This document shows positions 19,587 through 30,352 of a DNA stretch of 64,000 bases, piece by piece. Position numbers and translations under genes: made by a program. Location of the stretch: assembly GCA_023459055.1 (NCBI GenBank), contig JAEWVR010000011.1, positions 62,001 to 126,000 on the forward strand, given 5' to 3'. Position 1 is the stretch's first letter, and the number at the start of each line of letters is the position of its first letter. Origin of the DNA: Fibrobacterota bacterium. Lineage in GTDB: Bacteria; Fibrobacterota; Chitinivibrionia; Chitinivibrionales; Chitinispirillaceae. Below the pieces are notes generated by a model. The model was not told the DNA's origin. It worked only from the letters and a program-made list of their open reading frames with translations, and ran no database searches.

Positions 19587-20543
19587 TCATGCGTTATTAT
19601 TTTTGATATTTGTCGTTTGATTTCCGTTTTCGGCGATCAGCATGAAGAACAGATCTTCAATATCCGGTTGCACTTTTTCTATAATCTCTGCACCATTAAT
19701 TAATGTTAACAATTGATTCTTCCAACATGCATCGACAGGGAAGTTTTTCCTGACTGCCACGTGTACAGCTCCCCCGGATGGGTACATCTGTACAACAGAA
19801 TCAGGCTGGGTAATCCTGTTTGAACATGTAACAGTTTTGTTATTACTTGCAACTCTGTAAAGATTATATGGATAATCTCCAATAAGTCCAGTTGGAGTTC
19901 CTTTTTTGAGCACTTTTCCGTTATGCATGATTAGCAGCTCATCGCACATTTCTGCCTCATCCATATAGGGTGTTGATACAATAATGGTTACACCATCATT
20001 ACGAAGCTCTTTTAAAATATCCCAGAATTCCCTGCGGGAAACAGGGTCAACACCAGTTGTTGGTTCGTCAAGTATGAGAAGTTTCGGGGAATGGATCAGT
20101 GCACACGACAATGCCAGTTTCTGCTTCATTCCGCCGCTCAGATTTGATGCCCTTCGTTGTTGAAACCGCTCAAGCCTTGAAAACTGAAGTAGTTTTGCCA
20201 TACGTTCTTTTCGTTCTTTGCCATTAATATTAAATACATCTGCAAAGAACGTAAGATTTTCCTTTACAGAAAGGTCTCCATACAGAGAGAATCTTTGTGG
20301 CATATACCCGATTTTTGAACGCAGGATCCGTATATCATTGACAATATTGTAATTCAGAATTTGAGCTTCACCGCTATCTGCGTTCAATAAAGTCACCAGA
20401 ATACGCATAAGCGTGGTTTTCCCGGCTCCATCAGCACCGATTATTCCAAATAGTTTTCCGGTTTCAACAGAAAAAGTTACTCCCGTAAGCGCCTGCTCGC
20501 CTGAGTAATTTTTTCTCAAATCACGGACATCAACAATCGGCAT
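19587..20543 (-). CDS. ABC transporter ATP-binding protein with C-terminal extension
   Basis: A 318-residue ABC ATPase with Walker A GADGAGKTT, a normal signature (NLSGGMKQKLALSC), Walker B LLILDEPTTGVDP and the switch region in VSTPYMDEAEMCDELL. The first residue after the switch strand is Pro (STPYM) rather than the usual His, a substitution also seen in some family members. About 90 residues after the ATPase core form a regulatory tail. It lies two bases after the HlyD gene and nine bases before the second ATPase, all on the minus strand. Confidence 0.9.
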   Translation of the reverse strand: MPIVDVRDLRKNYSGEQALTGVTFSVETGKLFGIIGADGAGKTTLMRILVTLLNADSGEAQILNYNIVNDIRILRSKIGYMPQRFSLYGDLSVKENLTFFADVFNINGKERKERMAKLLQFSRLERFQQRRASNLSGGMKQKLALSCALIHSPKLLILDEPTTGVDPVSRREFWDILKELRNDGVTIIVSTPYMDEAEMCDELLIMHNGKVLKKGTPTGLIGDYPYNLYRVASNNKTVTCSNRITQPDSVVQMYPSGGAVHVAVRKNFPVDACWKNQLLTLINGAEIIEKVQPDIEDLFFMLIAENGNQTTNIKNNNA

Positions 20544-20545
20544 AA

Positions 20546-21460
20546 TTATCTCCAGATTTCAACAGGAAGGCCGCGTTTAAGCATTCCATCCCTATTGTCA
20601 ATCTCAAGCCTGACCCTGAAAACCAGCTCATTTCTACTTTCCCTGGTTTGTATATTTTTAGGCGAAAACTCTGCTTCATCACTGATCCACGATACCTTTC
20701 CTTCTGTAAACTTTTCTGTCATCCCCGTTCCATCATTATAATCAATTCTTACCTTTAAAATCTGACCATACTTTATTGATGCCAGAACCGGTTGAGGAAT
20801 AAAGAAATCAGCCGTCAGGGTATCATATTTAATTATTTCATAAATAGGTGTTCCAGGTCCGACAACTTCACCCCGATTCCTGTATTTAGTTGACACAATG
20901 CCATCAGATGGAGCTTTGATATAGCAGTCACTGATTTGATCATCAGCTTGTTCTATTTTGATCTTTAAACCCTTTATTCTGTCTAATAATGAGAGTAATG
21001 TTTTCTGATTTGCATCAAGACGCAACCGTGCGCCATCGTATTGGGTTTTCAGATTATCACGCTGTTGTGTCGGTATTGCACCTTTCTTTGCAAGAGTATC
21101 AACTCTGACAAATTCCCGCTGAGCCCCATCAAGGTCATTCTGCCCGGCATTAATATCGACTTTCTTTGATTGCAGTGTTGCCTCTATCTCGTTAATATTT
21201 GCCTGTATTTCCTTTTTTTTCAAAACAAGTTGCACAGTGTCAATTATTGCAACAAGTTCCCCGTTTTTTACCGCATCCCCTTCTTTCCTGGCTACATCAA
21301 GAAGTTGCCCCTGAACCACTGATGATACAATAAACGTTGTTCCTTCAACAACTGCAGAACCCAGAAAACCATCAGTATTCTTTTTTTCACACCCTGTAAT
21401 TGACAATATAATACAGACAAATAATAATGTCCCCAATAACTGCGCCTTCTTTTTAATCAT
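20546..21460 (-). CDS. HlyD-family periplasmic adaptor, lipoprotein
   Basis: A 304-residue membrane fusion protein. The N-terminus is a lipoprotein signal with a lipobox ending at Cys24 (ILSITGC). A biotinyl-lipoyl-like half (VVQGQLLDVARKEGDAVKNGELVAIID) comes next, then a helical hairpin of about 90 residues and the second lipoyl half (IKAPSDGIVSTKYRNRGEVVGPG). A beta-barrel region closes the protein. It bridges an inner-membrane transporter to an outer-membrane channel. It is the first gene of the operon with the two ATPases and two permeases; no TolC-type gene is adjacent. Confidence 0.9.
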   Translation of the reverse strand: MIKKKAQLLGTLLFVCIILSITGCEKKNTDGFLGSAVVEGTTFIVSSVVQGQLLDVARKEGDAVKNGELVAIIDTVQLVLKKKEIQANINEIEATLQSKKVDINAGQNDLDGAQREFVRVDTLAKKGAIPTQQRDNLKTQYDGARLRLDANQKTLLSLLDRIKGLKIKIEQADDQISDCYIKAPSDGIVSTKYRNRGEVVGPGTPIYEIIKYDTLTADFFIPQPVLASIKYGQILKVRIDYNDGTGMTEKFTEGKVSWISDEAEFSPKNIQTRESRNELVFRVRLEIDNRDGMLKRGLPVEIWR

Positions 21461-21634
21461 CGTGAACTCCTTAACATACCATACAAAGTGTCAGATATTT
21501 TACTTTGTAATACAAAAACAATTATTCAGTCATAGATTATTGATTACTTTTGAACAAGTTTTATTTCCTGCCGCCTCTGACAAATATTCCATCACACATG
21601 AATATACCACACAAACTTTTTGCAATAATATAAA

Positions 21635-21661
21635 TAAAAAGGGGGCGAACAAAATTCGCCC
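21635..21661 (-). terminator. Rho-independent terminator after the solute-binding-like lipoprotein gene
   Basis: Read on the minus strand, GGGCGAA and TTCGCCC form a perfect 7-bp stem (21643-21661) around a 5-base loop. Two C residues and a run of T follow (complement of the A-run 21636-21640). It lies about 30 bases beyond the stop of the gene ending at 21693, and upstream of the HlyD operon, so it separates the two units. Confidence 0.75.
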
Positions 21662-21692
21662 GATGAGTATCTGCCAGCTTAGCACTGAATCA

Positions 21693-23378
21693 TTATTCAG
21701 CATTTATAAAAAGATTCTGAATCGAATTTGATGGAATTCCGATGTTTGTTTTTAAAAGCAAGTAGCGATTTATAGAAAATAACGGTAGTTCCATAAACGT
21801 GTCCATTCGCACTTTTTCATCAAGGATATCAGTAAACCACATTGTTGCAAGACGGATCTTTTCGCTCTTCGTGTTCATAACATCATCAGATACCCATCCG
21901 ACAGCACATCCAAAATTTCGACTTACCAGAGCTTTTTCATATTCCTGCATTGTGCAGGCAGAGAGATTGCATGAAATATTACCCTTTGAAAAATCAGCGA
22001 TCAGTTTTTCAGCAATTATTTTTGATATCTGATCATCTTTACAAAAAAGTACTTTTACCGGCTGAATCATTCCCGGATGAACCGCGCCAGCCGGAATCTG
22101 CATTACACCAGTGTCCCCGGTTTCAATTGAAGCAATACACTCACCTTCAGCCTTTACAAAATTCTTCAAAATTTCCTGTGAATTTACAAGACTGCTTAAA
22201 TAGTGACGTGCTTTCTGCTCTTTTACATTAAGAGAAATAAAATAACGATCACGGCCAAACATTGCAAGTTTACCGTTTTTTGCCAGATTACTGCGTGCAT
22301 AGCTCAAATCACTTATCGCATACAGCTCTATCGCGTCATATTTTTTTAATGAGAACGAGAGAACCGGATTGACATCACCACCCTGCCGCAAAAAAAGCTT
22401 TTCAAGATAACCGGAACCTTTTCCGCTTGATTTGTTTGACAAGAAAACTCTGCCTTCTGCACTCTTCGATTCCTCATAGTACATGCCGGTTTTTAACGCC
22501 TGACCGAGCAATCGGCCAGTACTCAACCTGTCAACAATATCCGGATCCGGCTGAAGCAGACGAAATTGAATTGTATTCTGGTCAGTCGCGACCAATCCCC
22601 GAATCACAGCCTCTCTGCCATCAATAAACTCTCTCATTCCTTCAACCTGCCTGAAAAGAGCAAACCCTTCTGCCGGCTGTTCTCTGACAAGATTTGTCCA
22701 GCTATCGATAATATCCAGTGCAGATATAACTTTACCTTTGCCGTTAGTGATTCTTCCATTAATTTTAATTGTTAATCTTCTTGCCGATTGCTCTGTCACA
22801 GCTAAAATTCCTGATGTGCCATTGCGATCAAACGGGAATGTTGACACAAGCGCAATAAAATAGTCATCAAAAAAACTACGTTGTGTGTAAAGCCGTATAG
22901 ATCCACCAGTAACAGGAGTATCAATATCAGAAGTATATTGGGTATAGATAGTATCGTTACCGGTAATTGTAATTCCATCTGTAAGAACGTTATTCGGGGT
23001 TACAAGTGTATCGTGTAATGAAGAGACGTCATTTGAAAAAGTATCCTGATTTAAAATTTCCTGATTTAGTGAATCACTTAACGATCCATTAGGCGGCTGG
23101 ATCCGTATTATAACACTCTTGAGGCCGATATTCTGAATATTTGTGATTGGGTAATTTTTAATAAACTCATTGAAATTGTCAACAAATTTATCTCTTTCCA
23201 ACCCATCTGCAAATTCTATTGTGTAAAGCAACGTATCCGGACCTTCAGTTACTAATTGTGAACTTTGGGTGTTTTCATTTACCGGTATTGATCCCTGTTT
23301 TAACACCTGTTTGGGAGTACACCCGATCAGAAAGAATAGTGAAACTGTTATCAAGCCTATATTTTTAAGACAGCTCAT
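21693..23378 (-). CDS. Lipoprotein resembling extracellular solute-binding proteins (SBP_bac_5-like)
   Basis: A 561-residue lipoprotein (lipobox ending at Cys20, FFLIGC). After a Ser/Thr/Asn-rich linker of about 170 residues, the remainder has the layout of family 5 peptide-binding proteins. It contains RRLTIKINGRITNGKGKVISALDIIDSW (the 'G.pltA.DV..s' block, broken here), QNTIQFRLLQPDP and a C-terminal lobe. The resemblance is moderate. No peptide-permease genes are adjacent, so the protein may bind a ligand for signalling rather than transport. A single-gene transcription unit is suggested by the terminator just downstream. Confidence 0.55.
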   Translation of the reverse strand: MSCLKNIGLITVSLFFLIGCTPKQVLKQGSIPVNENTQSSQLVTEGPDTLLYTIEFADGLERDKFVDNFNEFIKNYPITNIQNIGLKSVIIRIQPPNGSLSDSLNQEILNQDTFSNDVSSLHDTLVTPNNVLTDGITITGNDTIYTQYTSDIDTPVTGGSIRLYTQRSFFDDYFIALVSTFPFDRNGTSGILAVTEQSARRLTIKINGRITNGKGKVISALDIIDSWTNLVREQPAEGFALFRQVEGMREFIDGREAVIRGLVATDQNTIQFRLLQPDPDIVDRLSTGRLLGQALKTGMYYEESKSAEGRVFLSNKSSGKGSGYLEKLFLRQGGDVNPVLSFSLKKYDAIELYAISDLSYARSNLAKNGKLAMFGRDRYFISLNVKEQKARHYLSSLVNSQEILKNFVKAEGECIASIETGDTGVMQIPAGAVHPGMIQPVKVLFCKDDQISKIIAEKLIADFSKGNISCNLSACTMQEYEKALVSRNFGCAVGWVSDDVMNTKSEKIRLATMWFTDILDEKVRMDTFMELPLFSINRYLLLKTNIGIPSNSIQNLFINAE

Positions 23379-23664
23379 ATTTTCGCCCCCGAACGTTAAC
23401 TGCCAATCATTTAAAACATGATGTTGTAAGTGGCAGATTTATAATAATTTAAAACCACGACATATTCAGTTTATAATATAGTATAAAACCTATTTTCAGT
23501 AAATAGGCAATGATGCGGTTTGCCCAACCTCACTGCAATTTATTAATTTCTAGCAATACATACGATGCAATACCGTATTTTTTTCAATGAAGTTATTATC
23601 TGCAACTATGTATGCGTCATCTTTTGTTTTATTTTTTCAACGACTTACAACATCAGGTTTATTA

Positions 23665-26553
23665 ATGAAAAAGAAAAAAACGTTTATTCATACCCTGCTG
23701 ATCATCATTGCAATTTTGACCGGTGCCGTGATTGTCAGCGCCTACCCGGCATTTCTGATTTCAAAACATTTTGTTAACCAATATTTCAACAAGTGGGGTG
23801 AGAGGCTTGTCAACCTTGAGAAACGCGGACTTCTTTCAAAGGAATTCGGGGCTGGATGGCAGGATGTACTTGCAAACGAATCGATGAATTCCGAAGCTGC
23901 GCGTATCACTGGTACATCAGACTCTGTACCTGGACCAGGTGATGTCACCATCGTTGATGGCATTACGTTATCTGATTATCCCTCATTGTCAATTATCGAA
24001 CGGCTTCGGGAAGTTAGCCATTACTCAAATTCAATAGAGATCATCGATCGTAACGGTATAATGATCACCAACATTCGTACTGATCATCAGCGGGCCCGTA
24101 TTACTGAGTTTCCTCCGGTTCTTATCGGGGCGCTTCTGGCCGCTGAGGATAAGAATTTTCGGGAAAACCCTATGGGTTTTGACTTTGAAAGTTTTGTTCG
24201 GGCATTTGGCCGTGCCGGTATTAAGTCTGTAACGCAATTTAAAAAAGTATCTCCGAAAGGCACTTCAACTATTACACAACAGGTTGCTAAACTATTTATC
24301 TCAAGAATCGACGACAAAGGAATGCGTCGTGTCAATCGTTCACTTGACCGAAAGATTCACGAGCTTAAGCTTGCAGTTGCATTACGTAAACTTTACAGTG
24401 CAGATGATATCCTTGAAGTATACCTCAACCACTGTGTTACAAGTGATAATGGTATGATCGGCTTTAAGGATATTGCAAAGGGTCTTTTCAATAAAGATAT
24501 GAATAAGCTCACAGATGCACAATGTGTATATCTTTCCAGAATGGTAAAATGGGGACGGAATGTCCCGAAGAAAATTATTCCTCAATGTAAAATTGACATG
24601 CCACGTATTGCAAAAGCACTAAACTGGGATACAGCCAAACAGAAACAGGTGCTTTCAGAACTTGATTCATTATCATTTGCAAAACCGAAACGTTTTCAGG
24701 GTACCTATGGGCCAATAGTTGACCTTGCAAACGAATTCTGGCTTCTTACACTGAAAAACAACGGCTCAACGGAAGAGCAACTGTCGCAGATGAATCTCAT
24801 TGATCCTAATTCACTGATTCGTAAGAAGGGCAATCTAAAAATCCGTTTGACCATCGATTTTTCATTACAGCGGATTCTTGAAGGCCTTGTTAAGAATCGC
24901 GGCTATGGTCCTGACACGACAATAATTGACGAGGTTAGAATCGGAAGCACATCTGATGTTGTTACCTTTGACAAGACACCCAAAGATACCGTTCGCGCCC
25001 AGATCGTTCTTAGAGAACCAATGGATTTCAATGAGCCCGGTTCTGCATTTATCACAAGCCTCAATCCCGGCGATAGCGTGATCGTGAACATACGGTATAA
25101 AAAACAGGGTGGCAAATCATACCGGAGAAGCTGTTTCTATTATATGTTAAAGCCAGTCATAGTGAATGGTCAATACTATTCCTATACAATAATGGATTCA
25201 AAAACGGGTGAATTGCTTGCTTATTATTCTAAAGATCGCCTTGGATCGAAACTTGCCTGTATGCTTCAAAACCGCACGCCCAATGGCTCCTCAACTGCAA
25301 AACCTATCATGAATGCCATAAATTTTGACGCCGGTAATTTTATGCCTTATCAGAAGTGGAGTGATTTAAAGCCGGTTAATGAAAATGTTCCCTGGGATCG
25401 AACCCTTGAATACGGGGCAAGCGGTAAAGCCACTGGTGTGATATTTAAAAACGGTTCGTTCAGGGGAGCTACGTACGTTGTTCACAATCATGGCAGAATT
25501 TTTGAGGGGTGCCATCATATATTTGATCTTTTGTCAACATCAAACAACATTCTCGGTGTAGAAACTGTTTACAGAATGAACCGGCAATTGTTTTCAAGTG
25601 ATGGTGAGATCATGCCGGATGCATTTAATAATGTTCAGTTTTTCTCACGCATCGGTGCTTTTTCCCGACTCAGGGACACACTGAAATTATCATCCGTAAC
25701 CGGCGTTCGTGTTTACAAGGAATTAGCTCGAATCGTTGGTGTTGATATTGACAGTATGACTGCTTATGGAAAACGTACCTACATTTCTGACAGCTTGTAT
25801 TCAATAGCTCTTGGGACACTTGAAATGAATATATACGAGCAGATGCATCTGTTCAACAGTCTTTACAATAATGACATTATCGCGCAGCCTGCAAAACATC
25901 CATCACTGGTTATCAATGATATTACACTTAACGGCGATACCGTACGGATTAATGATACCATTCGCAGATACCACCCTTTTGCTGATTTGAACAATATCAG
26001 ACCGACCTTGCTTGGTTTGCATAAGAGATTAGTCTCCAATCGAGGAGATGGTCTCACAGATTTTGATATTGCCTATGCGCAGGATGAAACTTCACTTGCA
26101 ATACCGGATTCAATCTTTTCAAATGATAAATACTGGATTGGCACACCGCTTTCAAATTTTGCAAAAAGCGGTACAACCGATGATGTTATCCGACCTTTTA
26201 ATGAAAGCGCTGTATCAAAAAAACGTACAAATTATGGTATCTGGAATGCGGTGATACGTGTTGACTTTTCAAGATTCCGGGGGTATGGCGAACCTGATAT
26301 ACGAGATATAACGATTGCCTGTGTAGGTGAATGTAATACAAAATATACTGGTGCACGCGATGGAAAAACGCTTCATAAATTTCTATCACAGAATTTGTTG
26401 AAAATGGCTGGCAACAAATCTCCTAATGGATTTTTTACACAATACGAAAACTACCTCAGAAAAGTCACTCCAGTGTCAGAGAATTGCGGTATCGTAGAAA
26501 ATATCGAAACCGAAAACCCGGTACCTGCTGATGCTGAGGTTATTGGTGATTGA
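23665..26553 (+). CDS. Class A penicillin-binding protein (GT51 glycosyltransferase plus transpeptidase)
   Basis: From the ATG at 23665 the protein has 962 residues; the frame is open to 23587, but the first candidate there lacks the K-rich start that precedes the membrane helix. Order: an anchor helix near residues 8-30, a GT51 domain (LLAAEDKNF and KGTSTITQQVAKLF), then a transpeptidase domain. That domain shows the SxxK block in NGSSTAKPIMNA, an SxN-like STSNN and KSGTTDD in place of KTG. GT51 polymerises lipid II and the transpeptidase cross-links peptides in the periplasm. The long spacer between the two domains and the variant motif surroundings make it atypical compared with PBP1a. Confidence 0.82.
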   Translation: MKKKKTFIHTLLIIIAILTGAVIVSAYPAFLISKHFVNQYFNKWGERLVNLEKRGLLSKEFGAGWQDVLANESMNSEAARITGTSDSVPGPGDVTIVDGITLSDYPSLSIIERLREVSHYSNSIEIIDRNGIMITNIRTDHQRARITEFPPVLIGALLAAEDKNFRENPMGFDFESFVRAFGRAGIKSVTQFKKVSPKGTSTITQQVAKLFISRIDDKGMRRVNRSLDRKIHELKLAVALRKLYSADDILEVYLNHCVTSDNGMIGFKDIAKGLFNKDMNKLTDAQCVYLSRMVKWGRNVPKKIIPQCKIDMPRIAKALNWDTAKQKQVLSELDSLSFAKPKRFQGTYGPIVDLANEFWLLTLKNNGSTEEQLSQMNLIDPNSLIRKKGNLKIRLTIDFSLQRILEGLVKNRGYGPDTTIIDEVRIGSTSDVVTFDKTPKDTVRAQIVLREPMDFNEPGSAFITSLNPGDSVIVNIRYKKQGGKSYRRSCFYYMLKPVIVNGQYYSYTIMDSKTGELLAYYSKDRLGSKLACMLQNRTPNGSSTAKPIMNAINFDAGNFMPYQKWSDLKPVNENVPWDRTLEYGASGKATGVIFKNGSFRGATYVVHNHGRIFEGCHHIFDLLSTSNNILGVETVYRMNRQLFSSDGEIMPDAFNNVQFFSRIGAFSRLRDTLKLSSVTGVRVYKELARIVGVDIDSMTAYGKRTYISDSLYSIALGTLEMNIYEQMHLFNSLYNNDIIAQPAKHPSLVINDITLNGDTVRINDTIRRYHPFADLNNIRPTLLGLHKRLVSNRGDGLTDFDIAYAQDETSLAIPDSIFSNDKYWIGTPLSNFAKSGTTDDVIRPFNESAVSKKRTNYGIWNAVIRVDFSRFRGYGEPDIRDITIACVGECNTKYTGARDGKTLHKFLSQNLLKMAGNKSPNGFFTQYENYLRKVTPVSENCGIVENIETENPVPADAEVIGD

Positions 26554-26728
26554 TTGCAACAATATCAGGATGCAGAAACATGAATAACGAGGCTTCATCG
26601 ATTGGTTGTATATGATATTGTCGCAGATGCAGTACTATTTACTTTTGCATGCCATTTTTTTGGATTATTACATTGCATCCACCAACCCTATAATTTATCT
26701 TTCAAATTTTAGAGAATTGTAGTTTTAT

Positions 26729-28009
26729 ATGTACAATCTGACAGCCCATTTTGTTGCATTTTGTAAAAAACATGCACGTATCATATTTTATATCGGACTT
26801 CTCGCAATCATTCTCCCTGAAATTACTGTTTATTTTAATAAACCAGCCCGTGGAGCAGACATTTTTGGTTACCTGGCTGCAGGTCATGATGCACTTGCGC
26901 TAAACGATTTGTATGCAAATTCTGCACCAGGAAAGAACAATACCTGGCCTCCATTTTTCTCATTTTTTATCAGCCCGCTTGCATTAATCAGTGAGATTGT
27001 AGGTATACCGTTCACAAAACTTTTTTGGTATTTTGTAAACTTTACAGCCTTGATACTCAGCATGAAAATAATTTCAATTTTGTTATATGGTAAAAATCCA
27101 TCACTCTTTAAACGTTCTACATTCTCATTTACATCAGACAAAGTTTTTGTTCCGGCACTCCTAGTGCTTCCAGCACTTGTAAATAATTTTTTCATGCTTC
27201 AGATTAATGCCTTAATTATGTTTCTTGTCTTCTACAGTTTGCTTTTGGATACCAAGAATAAACCAGTAAAAGCAGGTTTTTTTCTTGCACTTGCAGCTTC
27301 AATCAAGGCATATCCAGGACTATTTCTATTCTATCTTCTATTCAGGAAAAAGTGGAAAACATCGATATACACAATGATTTTTGGTATACTCCTGACGATC
27401 AGCCCGGTCATATTCTATGGAGTTGATGGGTTTATTGAACTATTTAAAAACTGGTTGTCGCTGAGTTTTTCAAAACCATTTATCATCGGTTATTCAACCT
27501 TTAATAATCACTCACTCTATGCGTTCTGGGAACGACTACTCGCTCATCAGCTCCACATTACAACGCCAGCATCACAAATGATTAAACTCTTTAATTTGTC
27601 ATCCATATTGATAATTCTAATTTTGTCATTTACCGTTCTTCTGCGTTTTGCATCACCGGATCGCCCTTTACTTAGAATGATAGAATTTTCTGTGATCAGC
27701 ACCATGATGATTCTCTTTCCGCCAATCGCATGGGTTCACTACTGGATTATTATGCTCCCTGCTGCTGCAACTATTTACTATTGCGCCAGAATGATTCCTG
27801 AATCAATGACACTGCCAATTCGTGTTTTATCAATCGTTAGTCTTCTTTTAATTCAATTGCCATATTTCTTTTCCGGATCAATTATAAAAACGTTTTTAAA
27901 GACATATTCTTGCTACACCTTTTCAGCTTTGCTTGCTTTACTAGTATTGTTGTTGCTTTTTATTCAACCGAAAGTTCGTACATTCATCATTGTACCGGAT
28001 AACAAATAA
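26729..28009 (+). CDS. GT87/DUF2029-like integral membrane glycosyltransferase
   Basis: A 426-residue protein with about ten hydrophobic segments. The first external loop contains RGADIFGYLAAGHDAL and NTWPPFFSFFISPLALI, which match the conserved Asp and 'PP' blocks of GT-C glycosyltransferases in the DUF2029/GT87 family. ALAASIKAYPGLFLFYLLFRKKW is another typical block. Members use polyprenyl-phosphate sugars (for example mannose) on the outer face of the membrane. The acceptor is unknown. It stands between the PBP and helicase genes with no overlap. Confidence 0.75.
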   Translation: MYNLTAHFVAFCKKHARIIFYIGLLAIILPEITVYFNKPARGADIFGYLAAGHDALALNDLYANSAPGKNNTWPPFFSFFISPLALISEIVGIPFTKLFWYFVNFTALILSMKIISILLYGKNPSLFKRSTFSFTSDKVFVPALLVLPALVNNFFMLQINALIMFLVFYSLLLDTKNKPVKAGFFLALAASIKAYPGLFLFYLLFRKKWKTSIYTMIFGILLTISPVIFYGVDGFIELFKNWLSLSFSKPFIIGYSTFNNHSLYAFWERLLAHQLHITTPASQMIKLFNLSSILIILILSFTVLLRFASPDRPLLRMIEFSVISTMMILFPPIAWVHYWIIMLPAAATIYYCARMIPESMTLPIRVLSIVSLLLIQLPYFFSGSIIKTFLKTYSCYTFSALLALLVLLLLFIQPKVRTFIIVPDNK

Positions 28010-28201
28010 TTGACTATATAAGAACATGTACAATTTTCTTTTTGCAAACGCAGTACATATTGATATATTAATGTATACTTGTAAAATGTAATCATTTATC
28101 TGCAGATGCGTGAAGAAATCTTATCCATTGCGCACAGTTTGATCCCTGATTATTTTTAGTGCACAATCAGTACAACGGTTTGATAGTGCAACGAGGGCTA
28201 A

Positions 28202-30244
28202 ATGATTAATTTTACAAAAGGTTTGAACGATAGTCAGAAAAAAGCGGTGCTTCATAACGAAGGCCCAATCCTGGTGCTTGCCGGTGCTGGAAGCGGTAAA
28301 ACCAGGGTTTTGACAATGCGTATCGCACGTCTTGTGCATGAAAAGCGATGCAATCCTGAAGAGATTCTGGCAGTTACATTCACCAATAAAGCTGCCCGTG
28401 AAATGAAAGAACGTGTGGCATCAGAAACATCTGAAAAGATCGCAGATTTGATGACGCTCTGTACCTTTCATAGCCTGGGGGTAAAAATTCTTCGTGAGGA
28501 CGGAGAACGGATCGGATTGAAAAAGAGTTTTTCTATTATTGATGAGCATGATAAAATTGGTACCCTTAAATCAATCATGAGAGCAAATGGTGTCCGGGGG
28601 CTTAAAAATGAAGACCCTGAAGAGTTTGCATCAAAAATAAGCCTTGCAAAAAATGCATCACTCGACCCGGATTCTTATAAAAATGCAAATCCGGAAGAAC
28701 GCAAAATCAGCAGAGTGTACAGTTCCTATAATTCGATACTTCTTAAGAATCAAACGGTGGACTTTGATGATCTGCTGCTGCTGCCACTGCAGCTTTTCAC
28801 AAAACATCCTGATGTCCTGGCAAAATACCAGAAACGTTTTGTCTATGTGTCAATTGATGAATTCCAGGATACCAATGCAGTCCAGATGAAACTTGCAGCA
28901 CTTCTTGCATTGCCTCAGAATAATATCATGGTTGTTGGTGATGACGATCAGGGAATCTATTCGTGGCGTGGTGCGGAGATTGAAAATATTCTCTCATTTT
29001 CAACAAAATACAAGAAATGCACAACGGTAATTCTTGACAAAAACTACCGCTCGACGCATCAGATATTTGCAGGTGCACATTCGGTTGTTTCAAATAATCG
29101 CGTCCGTAAACATAAGGAAATTACAGCTGTAGCCGGTGAAGGTGATCCGATCATGCATTACAAGGGTGATGATGAAGAGGATGAAGCAGTATGGATTGCT
29201 GAGAAAATTGCTGAACACAATGAGCATACATCATACGGGTATAGTGATCACGCAATTCTGCTACGGACAAATGCCATGATGCGTATTTACGAAGAAGAAC
29301 TACGCCGTAAACGCATACCGTATCAGGTTAGCGGCGCAATGAGTTTTTATGAACGTAAAGAGATCAAAGATATTATTGCTTATCTCCGGTTCTTCGCAAA
29401 TCCCGATGATGAACTTAGCATGATGCGGGTGTTGAAAGTACCCAACAAAGGTATTACACCGACATCACTTGAACATCTTGATGAACTCGCAGCACTTCGC
29501 AGAATGAGTTTATGGGATGCAATGCTGCGTCACGATGAAGTTGACAAAATAACTGATTTACAGCATACAATTATCGCATCCTTTATTGATTTGTTTAAAA
29601 AATTCAATGGGAAATTTGCAACACAGTCTATCGCGATTACGGTACGTGAATTACTGCATGAAACCGGCTACCTCGCCCACTTGCAGAAAGCCTACAAAGA
29701 CGATGATACTTACAAAATGCGAATGGAAAACATTGATGAAATACTTCATGGCATAGAATATTACGAGCATAAGTTTAAAAAGAAGAAACCGACACTCACC
29801 GGATATCTTCAGGAAGTGGCTCTTTTGTCATCAGAGGAAAATGAGGATGATGATAACAAAAAAAAAGGGGTCACCATGATGACACTTCACAAATCAAAAG
29901 GGCTTGAATTTCCTGTTGTTTTTCTTGCCGGACTTGACAAAGATTACATCCCGTCACCACGGGCAGTTGAAGAAGGAAAAGTTGACGAAGAGAGAAGACT
30001 GTTTTATGTCGGTATGACACGTGCACAAAAACGGCTCTATCTTACCTATCCGGGTACAAAAGTGTCCAGAGGAAAACAGAAGAATGTCACCCCCTGCCCT
30101 TTTTTACGCGAAATCCCGGAAGAGTTCCTTGATGGCAAAATAGGCCAGAAACAGGATGAGGAAAAAATGGAATATGTGGATAATTTCTTTAAGGAGATGC
30201 AGGAGAAGTTTAAAAAACAGCCTGAAAAAAATGAGGACGAATAA
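28202..30244 (+). CDS. pcrA: UvrD/PcrA-family superfamily 1 DNA helicase
   Basis: A 680-residue 3'-5' SF1A helicase. Motifs in order: Walker A LAGAGSGKTRVLTMR, CTFHSLGVKILR (Ia region), IDEFQDTNAVQ (II), VVGDDDQGIYSWRGAE (III), LDKNYRST (IV), VTMMTLHKSKGLEFPVVF (V) and EERRLFYVGMTRAQKRLYL (VI). A Lys/Glu-rich tail ends the protein. Length and motifs fit Rep/PcrA/UvrD, which act in DNA repair and removal of replication blocks. The three cannot be separated from sequence alone; the pcrA symbol is a convenience. A GAGGG ribosome binding site precedes the ATG. Confidence 0.92.
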   Translation: MINFTKGLNDSQKKAVLHNEGPILVLAGAGSGKTRVLTMRIARLVHEKRCNPEEILAVTFTNKAAREMKERVASETSEKIADLMTLCTFHSLGVKILREDGERIGLKKSFSIIDEHDKIGTLKSIMRANGVRGLKNEDPEEFASKISLAKNASLDPDSYKNANPEERKISRVYSSYNSILLKNQTVDFDDLLLLPLQLFTKHPDVLAKYQKRFVYVSIDEFQDTNAVQMKLAALLALPQNNIMVVGDDDQGIYSWRGAEIENILSFSTKYKKCTTVILDKNYRSTHQIFAGAHSVVSNNRVRKHKEITAVAGEGDPIMHYKGDDEEDEAVWIAEKIAEHNEHTSYGYSDHAILLRTNAMMRIYEEELRRKRIPYQVSGAMSFYERKEIKDIIAYLRFFANPDDELSMMRVLKVPNKGITPTSLEHLDELAALRRMSLWDAMLRHDEVDKITDLQHTIIASFIDLFKKFNGKFATQSIAITVRELLHETGYLAHLQKAYKDDDTYKMRMENIDEILHGIEYYEHKFKKKKPTLTGYLQEVALLSSEENEDDDNKKKGVTMMTLHKSKGLEFPVVFLAGLDKDYIPSPRAVEEGKVDEERRLFYVGMTRAQKRLYLTYPGTKVSRGKQKNVTPCPFLREIPEEFLDGKIGQKQDEEKMEYVDNFFKEMQEKFKKQPEKNEDE

Positions 30245-30352
30245 CATTGTTTGCTATCAATCAACGCATACCTTATTTTATCCAACTTACTAAAAATTAT
30301 CCTGACGAAGCCGGGATGTACAACGTTCAACACAATAGTACAGGAGCACATA

